Of a stretch of DNA of 64,000 nt, positions 45,158 to 54,603 are shown one piece after another (the stretch's first letter is position 1; each line of letters starts with the position of its first letter). The notes beneath the pieces were generated by a model that was not told the DNA's origin, did no database searches, and saw nothing but the letters and a program-made list of their open reading frames with translations. The stretch comes from RHLJ01 sp965247355 (GTDB taxonomy: Bacteria; Bacteroidota; Rhodothermia; Balneolales; Balneolaceae), in NCBI GenBank assembly GCA_965247355.1, contig OZ252011.1:1488001-1552000 (forward strand), in the 5' to 3' direction. The position numbers and the translations under genes were made by a program.

Positions 45158-46519
45158 ATGTATAAACTCACCCTTCTCGCTCTGGTTTCTTTGATTGGCT
45201 TTCAACAAGAACCTATTCAAAGAACTGAGGTGACTTATTCAAAGGAGGAACTTGTTCAGGATTTAGACTATTTCACTGAATCTTTAATGGAAATTCACCC
45301 GAATCCTTTCGCCTATTACGATAAAGAAAAATTTACGAAAGCAGTGGATTCTGTTAAAAATAATTTACCTGAACAATTAAACCGGATTGATTTTGCTAAA
45401 AGAATAATTCCCCTTTCAACACTCCTGAATGATGCACATACAGAGACTGATATCCCAACAGAGGAGTATAACTCTTACAGGGAAAGTGGGTTCATATTTC
45501 CATACAAGGTTTCAATTGATCAGAACCAAATCTCCGTATTTATCTCCGATCAAGATGAAGCAGAAGAAAAGAAAATACTCTCCATAAATGGGATTTCTAC
45601 AACTGAACTTCTCAAGGAAATGAGATCATATACATCGGCCGAACTTGCCTCTTTTCAGAATATAGTTATCGAAAAAAGGTTCGCTAAGTTTATTTGGTTC
45701 ATACTCGGAGAGGTGAAATCGTACGAAGTTGAGTTAAAGGGAAATTCTGAAACTCTTCTCATTAAAAGTACTGATTACAATTCGGGTTCCCTGAATAATA
45801 GTGAGACGGTTGTTTTACCTAATTACTCATTCAGAATATCTGAAGAATTAAATGCGGGTATTCTGGAGTTTAACTCTATGGATAAAAAGGATGAGTTTGA
45901 CAAACTTTTAAAATCATCCTTCAAGGAAATGGAAGAGAAAAATATCAGGAAGCTGATTGTTGACCTCAGAGAAAATTCAGGGGGCAATTCTGAACTAGGA
46001 ACAAGTCTTCTTAACTACCTTTCCGATAAACCCTTTAAACAAGTCAATAAAATGCTGGTGAAGGCCAGTAAGAAACAAAAGAAATACATTCGAGAAAACT
46101 ATGTACCGTGGTATGTGTACCCATTCGCCTTTTTCACTAAAGTTGGACGTGCAACTTTTGCGAAAGAGGGTAAGGAGACGGAAATAGTATTTGATCTTGA
46201 GAAGCCAAAGTATAGCTTCGAAGGAGAATCAATTTTTATTACAAGTAATTTTACTTTCTCCAGTGCTTCAATTTTTACTAATACCATAAAATGTTACGAG
46301 ATAGGTACCATCGTTGGAGAAGAAACCGGTGGTTTAACAATTTTCTATGGGGATAATATTGGGTTTGAGTTGCCAAATACTAAATTAACCGGTACAATCT
46401 CTTTCAAAAAATTCTATCTCCCTTGTGGTGAGGAAAAGTTAAGAGGGGTTGTCCCTGACATCCATATAAATGATGTTCAAAGTTTATCTGTAGAAGAGAT
46501 TGTCAGGGATTACATGTAA
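45158..46519 (+). CDS. S41 family peptidase (C-terminal processing peptidase-like)
   Basis: A 453-aa exported serine peptidase. A short hydrophobic leader (about 3-14) is followed by an S41 N-terminal helical domain (ELVQDLDYFTESLMEIHPNP) and the core: LIVDLRENSGGNSELG (about 268-284) and FTFSSASIFTN (about 365-376), where the second Ser of SSAS aligns with the S41 nucleophile, then VGEETGG. A PDZ-like segment is short or divergent. Likely periplasmic. Follows the 7TM AraC regulator; a 19-bp tandem repeat lies downstream. Confidence 0.85.
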   Translation: MYKLTLLALVSLIGFQQEPIQRTEVTYSKEELVQDLDYFTESLMEIHPNPFAYYDKEKFTKAVDSVKNNLPEQLNRIDFAKRIIPLSTLLNDAHTETDIPTEEYNSYRESGFIFPYKVSIDQNQISVFISDQDEAEEKKILSINGISTTELLKEMRSYTSAELASFQNIVIEKRFAKFIWFILGEVKSYEVELKGNSETLLIKSTDYNSGSLNNSETVVLPNYSFRISEELNAGILEFNSMDKKDEFDKLLKSSFKEMEEKNIRKLIVDLRENSGGNSELGTSLLNYLSDKPFKQVNKMLVKASKKQKKYIRENYVPWYVYPFAFFTKVGRATFAKEGKETEIVFDLEKPKYSFEGESIFITSNFTFSSASIFTNTIKCYEIGTIVGEETGGLTIFYGDNIGFELPNTKLTGTISFKKFYLPCGEEKLRGVVPDIHINDVQSLSVEEIVRDYM

Positions 46520-46668
46520 TAGCCACAACAGAATATGACTGTAATTGGTCATCCTTTTGTCATAGTTATTTTCGGGGTATCACCTTCAATATCAATTTTA
46601 ATTAAATCATTATTGAATACTGAATAGTTAGTATAAAATCACATCTTGAATATAAATTTCATAATACT

Positions 46669-46706
46669 CAAGTCTTAATATCTTAAACAAGTCTTAATAT
46701 CTTAAA
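46669..46706. repeat. Two-copy perfect 19-bp tandem repeat
   Basis: Unit CAAGTCTTAATATCTTAAA occurs at 46669-46687 and 46688-46706 without mismatch, in the gap between the convergent S41 and permease genes. No known element matches by eye. Confidence 0.9.
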
Positions 46707-46736
46707 GTAGTAATCCAAGTTATCGAAAAATATTGA

Positions 46737-49094
46737 TCATTCACTTCTAAGACCTTTAACTGGATCTTGGATTGAGGCTTTTATTGTATTATAAGAAATT
46801 GTTATTGATGTAATAGCGATTAAAAGAATCACAGCAATAGCATATGGGGAAAAACCAATACTTGTTTTATAGGAGAAGTTATTCATCCAACTAACTGAGC
46901 TTAAATAGGTAATTGGAATAGAAAATATGATTGCCAAACCTATCAATTTATAAACATCTTTTAAAAGTAGTTCTACAACATTCTTAGCTGTCGCTCCAAG
47001 TATTTTACGAATCGATATTTCTTTCTCCATAGATTTAGTTTTATGTAAAATTAAACCAAATAGACCCAGACATGATATTAATATCGAAAGGGATGAAAAT
47101 ATTGTAAATATATTCCCTAAAATAATTTCCGCTTTGTATTGACTTTCAAATTCATCTTCTAAAAACTCGTATGTAAATGGTTCTTCAATTCCAATATTTA
47201 CCCATACCTTTTTGATTTCTGAAATAGTCTCACGTATTTGATTTTGAGTAATTTTGACTGAAGTTATACCAAGCCAATCCGGCCATATTGCCATTGCAAC
47301 AGGTTCCATTTTTTTGTGGAGAGAGTAGACATGAAAATTATCGGTTACACCTATCACTTCCCCTTCACCACCAAAAGGATCTAACCGATAGCTCTTACCG
47401 ATTGCTTCTTTTGGTGTCCAACCAAGTTCAGTTACCGCTTCTTTATTTAAAATTATTGAATTATATAGATCAGTAGGACTGTTTAGAAAATTCCTTCCTG
47501 CAATTAGTTCTATATCATACGTGTCTAGAAAATCGTAATCAGTAAGGAGAGAAGTTGTACTTCCATTTTTATTTGGAATTTCTGAATCAGTCTCGAAACT
47601 TAATGTTGTCCTCATATTTCCAGGAACGTCTCCGGAAAATGTTACACTTGCAACAGAGTTAATATTCAGTAATTCAGATTTCAGAATCTCTGATTGCTCG
47701 TTAGGAAAGGGTAGTAAAATGATTCCTTCCGTATTAAAACCATAATCATAATGAGATATATAATTCATTTGTTTGAATATGACAAGTGTCATAATTATCA
47801 GTACTAATGATATACAGAACTGAAATGTTACTAAGCTATTTCGGATGAAACCATCCCCTTTTGAAGAAACTGACTTAGATTTCTTCAATCCTGCACTAAA
47901 TGAAGCAAATTTTACTGCAGGGTATATACCTGCTAGAAGGATAATTATTACTGGAATGATTAAGAAAATCAGATAAAAGTTAGAATAAAATAAAGCACTG
48001 GCATCAATTTGTATTGATGTTAGTTTTATATAAATAGGTAAAAGAACTACAGATATAATGTACCCACCAAGTACAGAGATATAGGTCAAAACTACAGTTT
48101 CCAATAAGTACTCAGAAGTCAGATTTAGAAAGCCAGCACCAAATACCTTTTTTATCCCTGACTCTTCAAATCTCTCGTTCATCAATACCAATGCTAAACT
48201 GACAAAATTGATGATAGAAATAATCAGTATTATAGCTGCAATAACAGTCAATATGTTTAACAACAGTTTATTAGTGTTTACACTTATATCATAAAGCAAG
48301 TCTTGGGTGAGGTGTATTGAAGTTAATGGTTGTAACTGTAGATTTATGTTTTCACCTTGATCTAAGGTGATGCTGGTTTGCTCTGTAAGAAAATTATTGA
48401 GTTTAAAATTTAACGAAGAAAATGCGTGCTCATCACTCAACTTCACATATGAATAGAAGATATTTTGTTGCCATATATTGTCTAGATCGACTCCTCTAAT
48501 ATTTGCATATGTTCCCCAGGAAACTAATAACTCTGGGTTAAGATGAGATTGATCTGGATAATCATCAATCACCCCAGTTACTTCTAAAGGTATATTCCCA
48601 ACCAGTAATATAGTTTGACCTAAGGCTAGATTGTTCCCAAAATATTTTTCCTTTATGCTTTTACTAATAACTACTGTATTTGGAGACTCTAAGGCTTTTT
48701 CAGAATCACCTTGTATAAAATTGAATGTAAGTACATTAAAGATGGATGCATCTACAAAGTAAATTTCATCTTCTATGTACTTTTTGTTTTGATACTCAAA
48801 AAACCCGCTACTAAGTAGCAGTCTAAAACCATCAAAAACCTCACTGTAGTGGTTTTTTAATGTAGGTATGTATGCAGGAGCAGTACGGGCAAAAGTATTT
48901 TCTGATCCTTGAGAGTGATAGGTATAAATTAACCGATATATATTCTCTTTTTCATAATGGAACTTATCATAATTAGATTCATACTTCACATAAGTCAACA
49001 ATAGTATAGTTGTTGCTACACCTAAAATGAGACCGACAATTTTGATCCCATATATAACTGGTTGTCTTAAAATTCTTCTAAATAATAGTTTCAT
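46737..49094 (-). CDS. MacB/FtsX-type ABC transporter permease
   Basis: A 785-aa permease of the kind common in Bacteroidota: one N-terminal helix (about 14-36), a periplasmic MacB domain (about 40-270), three helices (about 275-400), a helix near 425, a second periplasmic domain (about 445-660) and three final helices (about 665-780), ending in PVKGLRSE. Segments EKEISIRKILGAT and SGIKKVFGAG are the conserved cytoplasmic loops. No ATPase subunit is encoded nearby, so its partner must be elsewhere. It lies 98 bases after the serine hydrolase gene and may be the last gene of that cluster. Substrate unknown. Confidence 0.9.
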   Translation of the reverse strand: MKLLFRRILRQPVIYGIKIVGLILGVATTILLLTYVKYESNYDKFHYEKENIYRLIYTYHSQGSENTFARTAPAYIPTLKNHYSEVFDGFRLLLSSGFFEYQNKKYIEDEIYFVDASIFNVLTFNFIQGDSEKALESPNTVVISKSIKEKYFGNNLALGQTILLVGNIPLEVTGVIDDYPDQSHLNPELLVSWGTYANIRGVDLDNIWQQNIFYSYVKLSDEHAFSSLNFKLNNFLTEQTSITLDQGENINLQLQPLTSIHLTQDLLYDISVNTNKLLLNILTVIAAIILIISIINFVSLALVLMNERFEESGIKKVFGAGFLNLTSEYLLETVVLTYISVLGGYIISVVLLPIYIKLTSIQIDASALFYSNFYLIFLIIPVIIILLAGIYPAVKFASFSAGLKKSKSVSSKGDGFIRNSLVTFQFCISLVLIIMTLVIFKQMNYISHYDYGFNTEGIILLPFPNEQSEILKSELLNINSVASVTFSGDVPGNMRTTLSFETDSEIPNKNGSTTSLLTDYDFLDTYDIELIAGRNFLNSPTDLYNSIILNKEAVTELGWTPKEAIGKSYRLDPFGGEGEVIGVTDNFHVYSLHKKMEPVAMAIWPDWLGITSVKITQNQIRETISEIKKVWVNIGIEEPFTYEFLEDEFESQYKAEIILGNIFTIFSSLSILISCLGLFGLILHKTKSMEKEISIRKILGATAKNVVELLLKDVYKLIGLAIIFSIPITYLSSVSWMNNFSYKTSIGFSPYAIAVILLIAITSITISYNTIKASIQDPVKGLRSE

Positions 49095-49192
49095 AGTATT
49101 CTATAATATTCTTTATAGATAAACCTCTTAAGAATTTCCTTTATTTAATTTGAGTACGTAATTCTCATTGGTTTTAAAGTCTGTTGACTAAA

Positions 49193-50437
49193 TTACTCCT
49201 TTGGCCATTCAGTACCATCTTCTCTTTTAAGACCAATAACTGCACCTTTATTATCTCTTTGAAATTCTAATATCTCAGACCAGGATGGTACCCAGAATTT
49301 ATCTGTATCAACCGGTACTAAATAATTATCCTCAAATGTTGGAAAACCTTCCTTTATATCAACTGTATACGAAAAATTTAATCTAACCTTATATTTCCCA
49401 TTATACTCTTTCATTACATTTAATGAGGGCATTTCTACACTTTTTGGGATTGTAGGAGGTTCTGCTCTCGTACCTCGAAAATATGATAAAAGTGCTTCTT
49501 TCAAAGCAATGGATGCCCCTCCCCAAGTATTTCCTAAATAAATTATTGTTAGTCCTTCAGAAGGGAAAACATCTATCCACGTAAAGTATCCATTTGAAGC
49601 TCCAACCCATCTTGCTGTGCCATTAGAAGCAACATTCTCTAATGTTACTGATCCTATAGCTTCATTTTTTAACGTATTAACAAAACTCAGAAGATCTTCG
49701 GCTGTAGATACACTTGAACCACCTCCTACCAAAAAAGAGAGGTCCTTATCAGGTGCAGGGACTAATTTATCTTCTTTTGGTAAAAATGATGGAATAAACT
49801 GAGGTTTTTCATCTGGTTCTGTTAAATCAAAACTTGAGTTCATACCTGCTGGTTGGAAAATTCTCTCTTTCAATATCTCTGCAAATGATTTTCCTTCAAC
49901 TAATTCCATAATTCTTGCCAATACTGAATACCCGGCGGTACTATATCCTCTTTCGGTACCGGGTTCAAAAGCCAAAGGTTTAAGCTTAGCTTTTTCGACT
50001 ATTTCTCTTGCACTATAATGCATTGATTCTTCATAATCTGATGTAACTCTATGATTAATACCAGACCGATGTTGTGCTAATTGAAGAACAGTGATTGAAT
50101 CTCCATCCGGGAAATCTTTAATCCACTTTGACACAGTTTCATTTGGATCAATTCTACCCTCAATAGCCAGGTTATTTAGTATAATAATTGAAAATATTTT
50201 AGTGATGGATGCAATGGGAAATCGGGAGTTCAGCTCAATGTTTTCTCCGTAAGCTTTAAAGTGTAATACTTCATCTCCGTATGCTATATAAAGCACACCA
50301 GATAGTTGATTTGGCTCATCAAAAGCCTGTTGAAATTCATTAATATATTGTTCTAGACTATCCGGGCTTATACTTACAGGCTCCTGAGTAAAAGCTGTAA
50401 CTGGGAATAATATCAAAGCTAAGAGTAACTGTTTCAT
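49193..50437 (-). CDS. Exported serine hydrolase, class C beta-lactamase fold
   Basis: A 414-aa protein with a signal peptide ending TAFTQ. The catalytic SITK motif is Ser77-Lys80, and GYSTAGYSVLARI supplies the Tyr motif. The third HxG/KTG-like motif is not obvious in the FTWIDVFPSEGLTIIYLGN region. A C-terminal beta-rich extension of about 90 residues follows the hydrolase fold. Family members act as DD-peptidases, esterases or beta-lactamases; the substrate cannot be chosen here. It is 17 bases downstream of the NTF2-like gene in a minus-strand hydrolase cluster. Confidence 0.85.
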   Translation of the reverse strand: MKQLLLALILFPVTAFTQEPVSISPDSLEQYINEFQQAFDEPNQLSGVLYIAYGDEVLHFKAYGENIELNSRFPIASITKIFSIIILNNLAIEGRIDPNETVSKWIKDFPDGDSITVLQLAQHRSGINHRVTSDYEESMHYSAREIVEKAKLKPLAFEPGTERGYSTAGYSVLARIMELVEGKSFAEILKERIFQPAGMNSSFDLTEPDEKPQFIPSFLPKEDKLVPAPDKDLSFLVGGGSSVSTAEDLLSFVNTLKNEAIGSVTLENVASNGTARWVGASNGYFTWIDVFPSEGLTIIYLGNTWGGASIALKEALLSYFRGTRAEPPTIPKSVEMPSLNVMKEYNGKYKVRLNFSYTVDIKEGFPTFEDNYLVPVDTDKFWVPSWSEILEFQRDNKGAVIGLKREDGTEWPKE

Positions 50438-50454
50438 CGAGTTATTTATTCATG

Positions 50455-50898
50455 TTATTTATTTTCTAAAGGACCCTGCCAAAGAACTTGTTCTATCTTC
50501 CATAGTCCTGACTGCTTGGATAAAAGCAAATAATCAACCCCCCACCAGGCTGTTACTTTTGTAACTGCAATATGACTTTCGATATCAAGTATTTCTACTT
50601 CCTTTGGCACATCATCCTTTGGTTGTCTGTTGTTTTGCTTCACCCCTCTTGCATATGCAATGGCTTCCTTATAGGTCATACTCTGTCTTAAATAAGACTG
50701 ACCTCTTTCGTAATACCCTTTCTTATAAAGGTCCGGGCTCAGGCTTTGTTTAACTTTAAGTGTATCCCCTTCATAAAAGCCTTCCAGGTAGAGCATACTA
50801 GCTTTTTCAATTTCAAATTCATCAGTATTCCTTACTGACTGAGCGGATAAATCTATTGCCATCAATGATAAAATGAATAAGAGAAGCTTATACTTCAT
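50455..50898 (-). CDS. Secreted NTF2-like protein (lumazine-binding type)
   Basis: A 147-aa exported protein. The frame starts 18 codons earlier at 50952, inside the upstream gene, but the ATG at 50898 gives a clean signal peptide (MKYKLLLFILSLMAIDLSAQ) and avoids overlap. The mature region follows the putative lumazine-binding/NTF2 pattern: KASMLYLEGFYEGDTLKVKQ, PDLYKKGYY, then WGVDYLLLSKQSGLWKIEQV. The clustered position between an alpha/beta hydrolase and a serine hydrolase suggests a shared secreted pathway. No enzymatic role is evident. Confidence 0.78.
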   Translation of the reverse strand: MKYKLLLFILSLMAIDLSAQSVRNTDEFEIEKASMLYLEGFYEGDTLKVKQSLSPDLYKKGYYERGQSYLRQSMTYKEAIAYARGVKQNNRQPKDDVPKEVEILDIESHIAVTKVTAWWGVDYLLLSKQSGLWKIEQVLWQGPLENK

Positions 50899-50915
50899 AT
50901 TGTACTTAATAATGG

Positions 50916-51947
50916 TTAATCGTTTTGTGCCAGGACATATTCGTATGCCCATTTTTTTAAAAACTCGGTATATCCTGGAGATATAATTTGTTTAGCCGGA
51001 TTGGAATCCTCATCAATAATCATCATATGCCCGGACCCGGGAGCTTTGAATACTGAATAATCATCGTTACCTGTTTCACGCATTACCTTTTCCCACACTG
51101 TGATACTTTCGTCTATAGGTACCCATCGGTCGAACTCACCGTAAATTAATGCTACAGGCACCTTTACTTCCTTAAGGTAATCAATCGGGTTAAAATCCAT
51201 TTCATGTATCCATTTAGTCTTGCTTACATCTTTAGGTAAATTACCCTGCAAAGGCAGGTATACATGTGCAAACCATGATTCAGATTTATATTGGTCTATT
51301 TCAGTCTGGGTTTTCCTCTGATCCAGATTCCCTCTGTAGTATTCATTAGTAATATTCCTTAGATACACCGATAGATCAATAATCTCCTGTGAATACCCAT
51401 TTTTTTTTAACGTAGTTACTGCACTGTACTCCATTTGCCTAGCCGGACTAACTCCCGAGCTTGAAACCAGAATCATAAATGAAATGTCTTTTGGTGCCTT
51501 ATGATATGCGATTGGTGCAATCCATCCACCCTGGCTTATTCCATACAGACCAACCCTTTTTTTATCTACTTCTTTCTTTTTCTTCAGTGTACCAATCGCG
51601 TTAAGTGCGTCAATGGCAAGGTCTTCCAGACTTGCAGTACTAAAATTACCCTCCGACTCCCCGGAACCCCTTCTATCGAAGGTAAATACACCTATACCTA
51701 AAGAATTCAGAGTTGCTTCAAGATGATTATAGATCTGATTATTGTGGGTTGCGTGAGAAGCTGAGTGCAACACAACCACAACCGGAAAGACCTCTTTACC
51801 TATAGGTTTACTCAGATAACCAACCAACAAATTGTCCTGAGAAATAAAAGTAATTCTTTCCACATTATTCTCTATTCCATTTGCTTTCAAGTCAACAAAA
51901 AGAAAAATTCCGAGCATTACCAATAAAGTTAATTTCCTTCCAATCAT
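50916..51947 (-). CDS. Exported alpha/beta hydrolase
   Basis: A 343-aa hydrolase with an N-terminal signal (about 5-22, LLVMLGIFLFVDLKA). VVVLHSASHATHNN is the oxyanion region, FDRRGSGES a typical strand-helix, and LYGISQGGWIAP holds the nucleophile Ser; Asp in YGEFDRWVP and His in GSGHMM complete the triad. Related to dienelactone-hydrolase/S9-type esterases. It starts 4 bases after the S9A gene's stop, so the two are coupled. Confidence 0.88.
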   Translation of the reverse strand: MIGRKLTLLVMLGIFLFVDLKANGIENNVERITFISQDNLLVGYLSKPIGKEVFPVVVVLHSASHATHNNQIYNHLEATLNSLGIGVFTFDRRGSGESEGNFSTASLEDLAIDALNAIGTLKKKKEVDKKRVGLYGISQGGWIAPIAYHKAPKDISFMILVSSSGVSPARQMEYSAVTTLKKNGYSQEIIDLSVYLRNITNEYYRGNLDQRKTQTEIDQYKSESWFAHVYLPLQGNLPKDVSKTKWIHEMDFNPIDYLKEVKVPVALIYGEFDRWVPIDESITVWEKVMRETGNDDYSVFKAPGSGHMMIIDEDSNPAKQIISPGYTEFLKKWAYEYVLAQND

Positions 51948-51951
51948 AAGT

Positions 51952-54078
51952 TTATTGTTTTGAATTGATTATTAAATCAATAAAAGAGAGTGCTTTTGCT
52001 TTTGCCTTATCCGAGCTTTCACGGTCTTTCCCAATTGAATGTCCTGCCCCCCATGCTACCTGAAGAAAAACTGGATTTTCGATGCCATTTGTGTGTTGTA
52101 AGGCCGCCGTTAATTTATAAGCATGGAAAGGAGTTGCGGTTTGGTCATTCTCCCCTGCCTGAATAATAACGGGCGGATATACTTTATTAGAGTCTATATT
52201 GTGGTAGGGTGAGTAGCGTAGAATTGAGTCGATTTGGTTAGGATCGTTTGGATCTCCAAATTCATTAATCCAATTCCGTGCATACCCATACTTAGGAAAC
52301 CTTATCATATCGACTACCGGAATCCTAATCATTGCAGCTGCAAATAAATCGGGTGTCTGAACTATTGCTGCTGCAGGTAAAACCCCACTGAGACTCCCCC
52401 CATAAGCAACAAGGTTTTTTGGGGATGAATAACCATTTTCATTCAGCCACTTCCCAGCGTATATATAATCTTCTATACCTTTCTGTTTGTTAATTCCACT
52501 TCCAGCTTTTATCCATTCACGTCCATATTCTCCTCCACCTCTGATTCCAGCATTAGCATATATACCACCATTGTCTAACCAAGCAACCATTTCTTCCTGA
52601 TAATAATCTACAGCAGGAGTTCCTAAAGCACCATATGCATATAGAATTGTAGGGTTCTTCCCATTCAGTTTTATCCCTTTTTTATGAGAAACTAACATTG
52701 GAATCTTAGTCCCATCCTTACTCTTATAAAAAACCTGATTGGTTTCGTATTTTTCCGTAGCTACATCTATTTCAGGTTTTAAAAAATATTCACTTTTCCC
52801 AGTTTCGAGGTTTGCCTTTAGAATAGATAAGGGAGTATATAAGTTCAGTAAGGAATAATACATTATTGGAGTACCTTCACGACCACCCCTAAATACATAA
52901 TTCGTTCCTAAAAATGGCTTTTGTACTTTGGCTGTATATAGCTTCTTAGAAAGATCGAAAATCTTAAAAGTCTGACGAACATCTTCTGTAACTCTGAATA
53001 TCAGGAAGTTATCCTGCATTATCACTGGGCGGGAAATGTCACAGTCAAATTCAGATACAATTTCATTCCAACTGTTAATCTCAGCATCCATGGGATCGAC
53101 ACTAATTAATCTACACCCAGATTCAGACTTATAGTCAGTGATGTAATACAAACTATCTCCCCTGGCTCCCAGTGATCGTAAATTAATTTTATCTTCAGAA
53201 GCATCTTTAAAAATTGTATGAATTTTTTTCTCTCTCACATCAAAAATATGTGTTCCATTAGATGTGATTTTCAGGAAACGATCTCCTCCAAAAACTTCCA
53301 ATCCTGATCGTATCGATTTCAATTCATAAATAAGTTCATCCTCTTCTTGACTGGTACCCAATTTGTGATAATAAATTCTTCCGTTACCTAGTCTGAAATT
53401 TAATTCTTGCCCCTCTTCAGGCTGATTATGAAATACATAATAAAAGCCTTCTCCGCTATCTTCCCATTGCGGAGCTACTCTTCCGTATATTCCCTCAAGA
53501 ATTTCATCATAATATATACCCGTTTCTGTGTTTAATACTTTTAGCATTGTCCAGTTAGAACCAGTTTTACTATATCCCACCGCTACCAGAAATCCGGATT
53601 TGTTAACACTAAAGCTTGAAAGTTTCTCATTTTTGGGAAAGTCACTTTCTGAGATTATCAATTCTTCTATACCGGTAAAAGAAGCTCTCCTGTAAATAAC
53701 ATTCGATTCTGATCCTTTTTTTCTAACGGTATAATAAATACCTCTTTCGGTGTCAAAAGGAAGGATCAAAGCTGAAGGAAAGACATAACGCTCATATTCT
53801 GAGAATCCTGCTATTTGCTGTTCCAGCTTTTGGTAATCTGTCCCATCAATGAATGCATCGAAAAGGCTATCCTGTGACTTGATATAAGCCTTCACTTCTT
53901 CCGAATCCAGATCTTCCAGCCAGCGATATGGATCTTCTACAACCCTATTATAAATAGTATCCCTTATTTCCTCTCGCTTTGCTTCAGGATATTGAAAATC
54001 TAACGAAGCTTGAAGTGATTGTGCTGACACAACTCCCATTAAATTTATAAGTAAAATAAATGTTGCTGAGTACCTCAT
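51952..54078 (-). CDS. S9A prolyl oligopeptidase-like peptidase
   Basis: A 708-aa exported serine peptidase. The frame starts at 54147 inside the ABM gene, but the ATG at 54078 gives a signal peptide (MRYSATFILLINLMG, ending SAQ) 4 bases after the ABM stop. The N-terminal EDPYRWLEDLDSEEVKAYI is the hallmark of S9A, followed by a seven-bladed propeller (about 70-440) and the alpha/beta hydrolase domain. The nucleophile is in VAYGGSLSGVL (Ser562), where most family members read GGSNGG; Asp (GENDQTATP) and His (GAGHS) are present. Expected to cleave short Pro-containing peptides in the periplasm; activity is uncertain given the altered elbow. Confidence 0.88.
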   Translation of the reverse strand: MRYSATFILLINLMGVVSAQSLQASLDFQYPEAKREEIRDTIYNRVVEDPYRWLEDLDSEEVKAYIKSQDSLFDAFIDGTDYQKLEQQIAGFSEYERYVFPSALILPFDTERGIYYTVRKKGSESNVIYRRASFTGIEELIISESDFPKNEKLSSFSVNKSGFLVAVGYSKTGSNWTMLKVLNTETGIYYDEILEGIYGRVAPQWEDSGEGFYYVFHNQPEEGQELNFRLGNGRIYYHKLGTSQEEDELIYELKSIRSGLEVFGGDRFLKITSNGTHIFDVREKKIHTIFKDASEDKINLRSLGARGDSLYYITDYKSESGCRLISVDPMDAEINSWNEIVSEFDCDISRPVIMQDNFLIFRVTEDVRQTFKIFDLSKKLYTAKVQKPFLGTNYVFRGGREGTPIMYYSLLNLYTPLSILKANLETGKSEYFLKPEIDVATEKYETNQVFYKSKDGTKIPMLVSHKKGIKLNGKNPTILYAYGALGTPAVDYYQEEMVAWLDNGGIYANAGIRGGGEYGREWIKAGSGINKQKGIEDYIYAGKWLNENGYSSPKNLVAYGGSLSGVLPAAAIVQTPDLFAAAMIRIPVVDMIRFPKYGYARNWINEFGDPNDPNQIDSILRYSPYHNIDSNKVYPPVIIQAGENDQTATPFHAYKLTAALQHTNGIENPVFLQVAWGAGHSIGKDRESSDKAKAKALSFIDLIINSKQ

Positions 54079-54082
54079 TTGA

Positions 54083-54400
54083 TTAATATTCCACTTCAGA
54101 TTTAATCCAAACTGGACTGGCAACATGTACCTCAGGTTCTTTAGCAAGAAAAGGGCCTACCTCTTTCATATAGTTTTGAAACCATTCACTTTGAGCATTC
54201 TTTCCTAGTTGTTGTTGATCAGTATAATATTCAAACATCAAGATCAGGTCAGGGTCATCATTGTCATAGCAATAGAAGTAGTTCTTTTGAATCTTATTTT
54301 TTTTAATCCTTTTCAAAAGATGCTTTTCCCATATCTCTTTAACGGCATCCCGTTTACCTTGCAGTGTTCTTACTTTTATAAATAAACATACTTGATTCAT
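54083..54400 (-). CDS. Antibiotic biosynthesis monooxygenase (ABM)-domain protein
   Basis: A 105-aa cytoplasmic dimeric ferredoxin-like (ABM) protein: MNQVCLFIKVRTLQGKRD, FYCYDNDDPDLILMFEYY, SEWFQNYMKEVGPFL. The ATG at 54400 is chosen over 54421 because it starts directly at the family's first strand. ABM proteins include quinol monooxygenases, haem-degrading enzymes and small stress proteins; no haem-binding residue can be assigned. It is the first gene of the minus-strand hydrolase cluster and lacks a signal peptide, unlike the five genes after it. Confidence 0.8.
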   Translation of the reverse strand: MNQVCLFIKVRTLQGKRDAVKEIWEKHLLKRIKKNKIQKNYFYCYDNDDPDLILMFEYYTDQQQLGKNAQSEWFQNYMKEVGPFLAKEPEVHVASPVWIKSEVEY

Positions 54401-54603
54401 AGACAGATTTGTTAATAGCACTTACTAGTTAATAAAAAGACTGCTCCATCTTTTTGATAAAATCTAAATAATTGTTCTGAAGGATTGCTATCTCCTGTGA
54501 GAATAAGCAAGATGTTATAAGCTTTAAGGGGTGATCATGGTTAACTTTTTTCTAAGACACTCATATAAGACTCTAAAATATTCATCTATTAACGAACTGA
54601 CTT

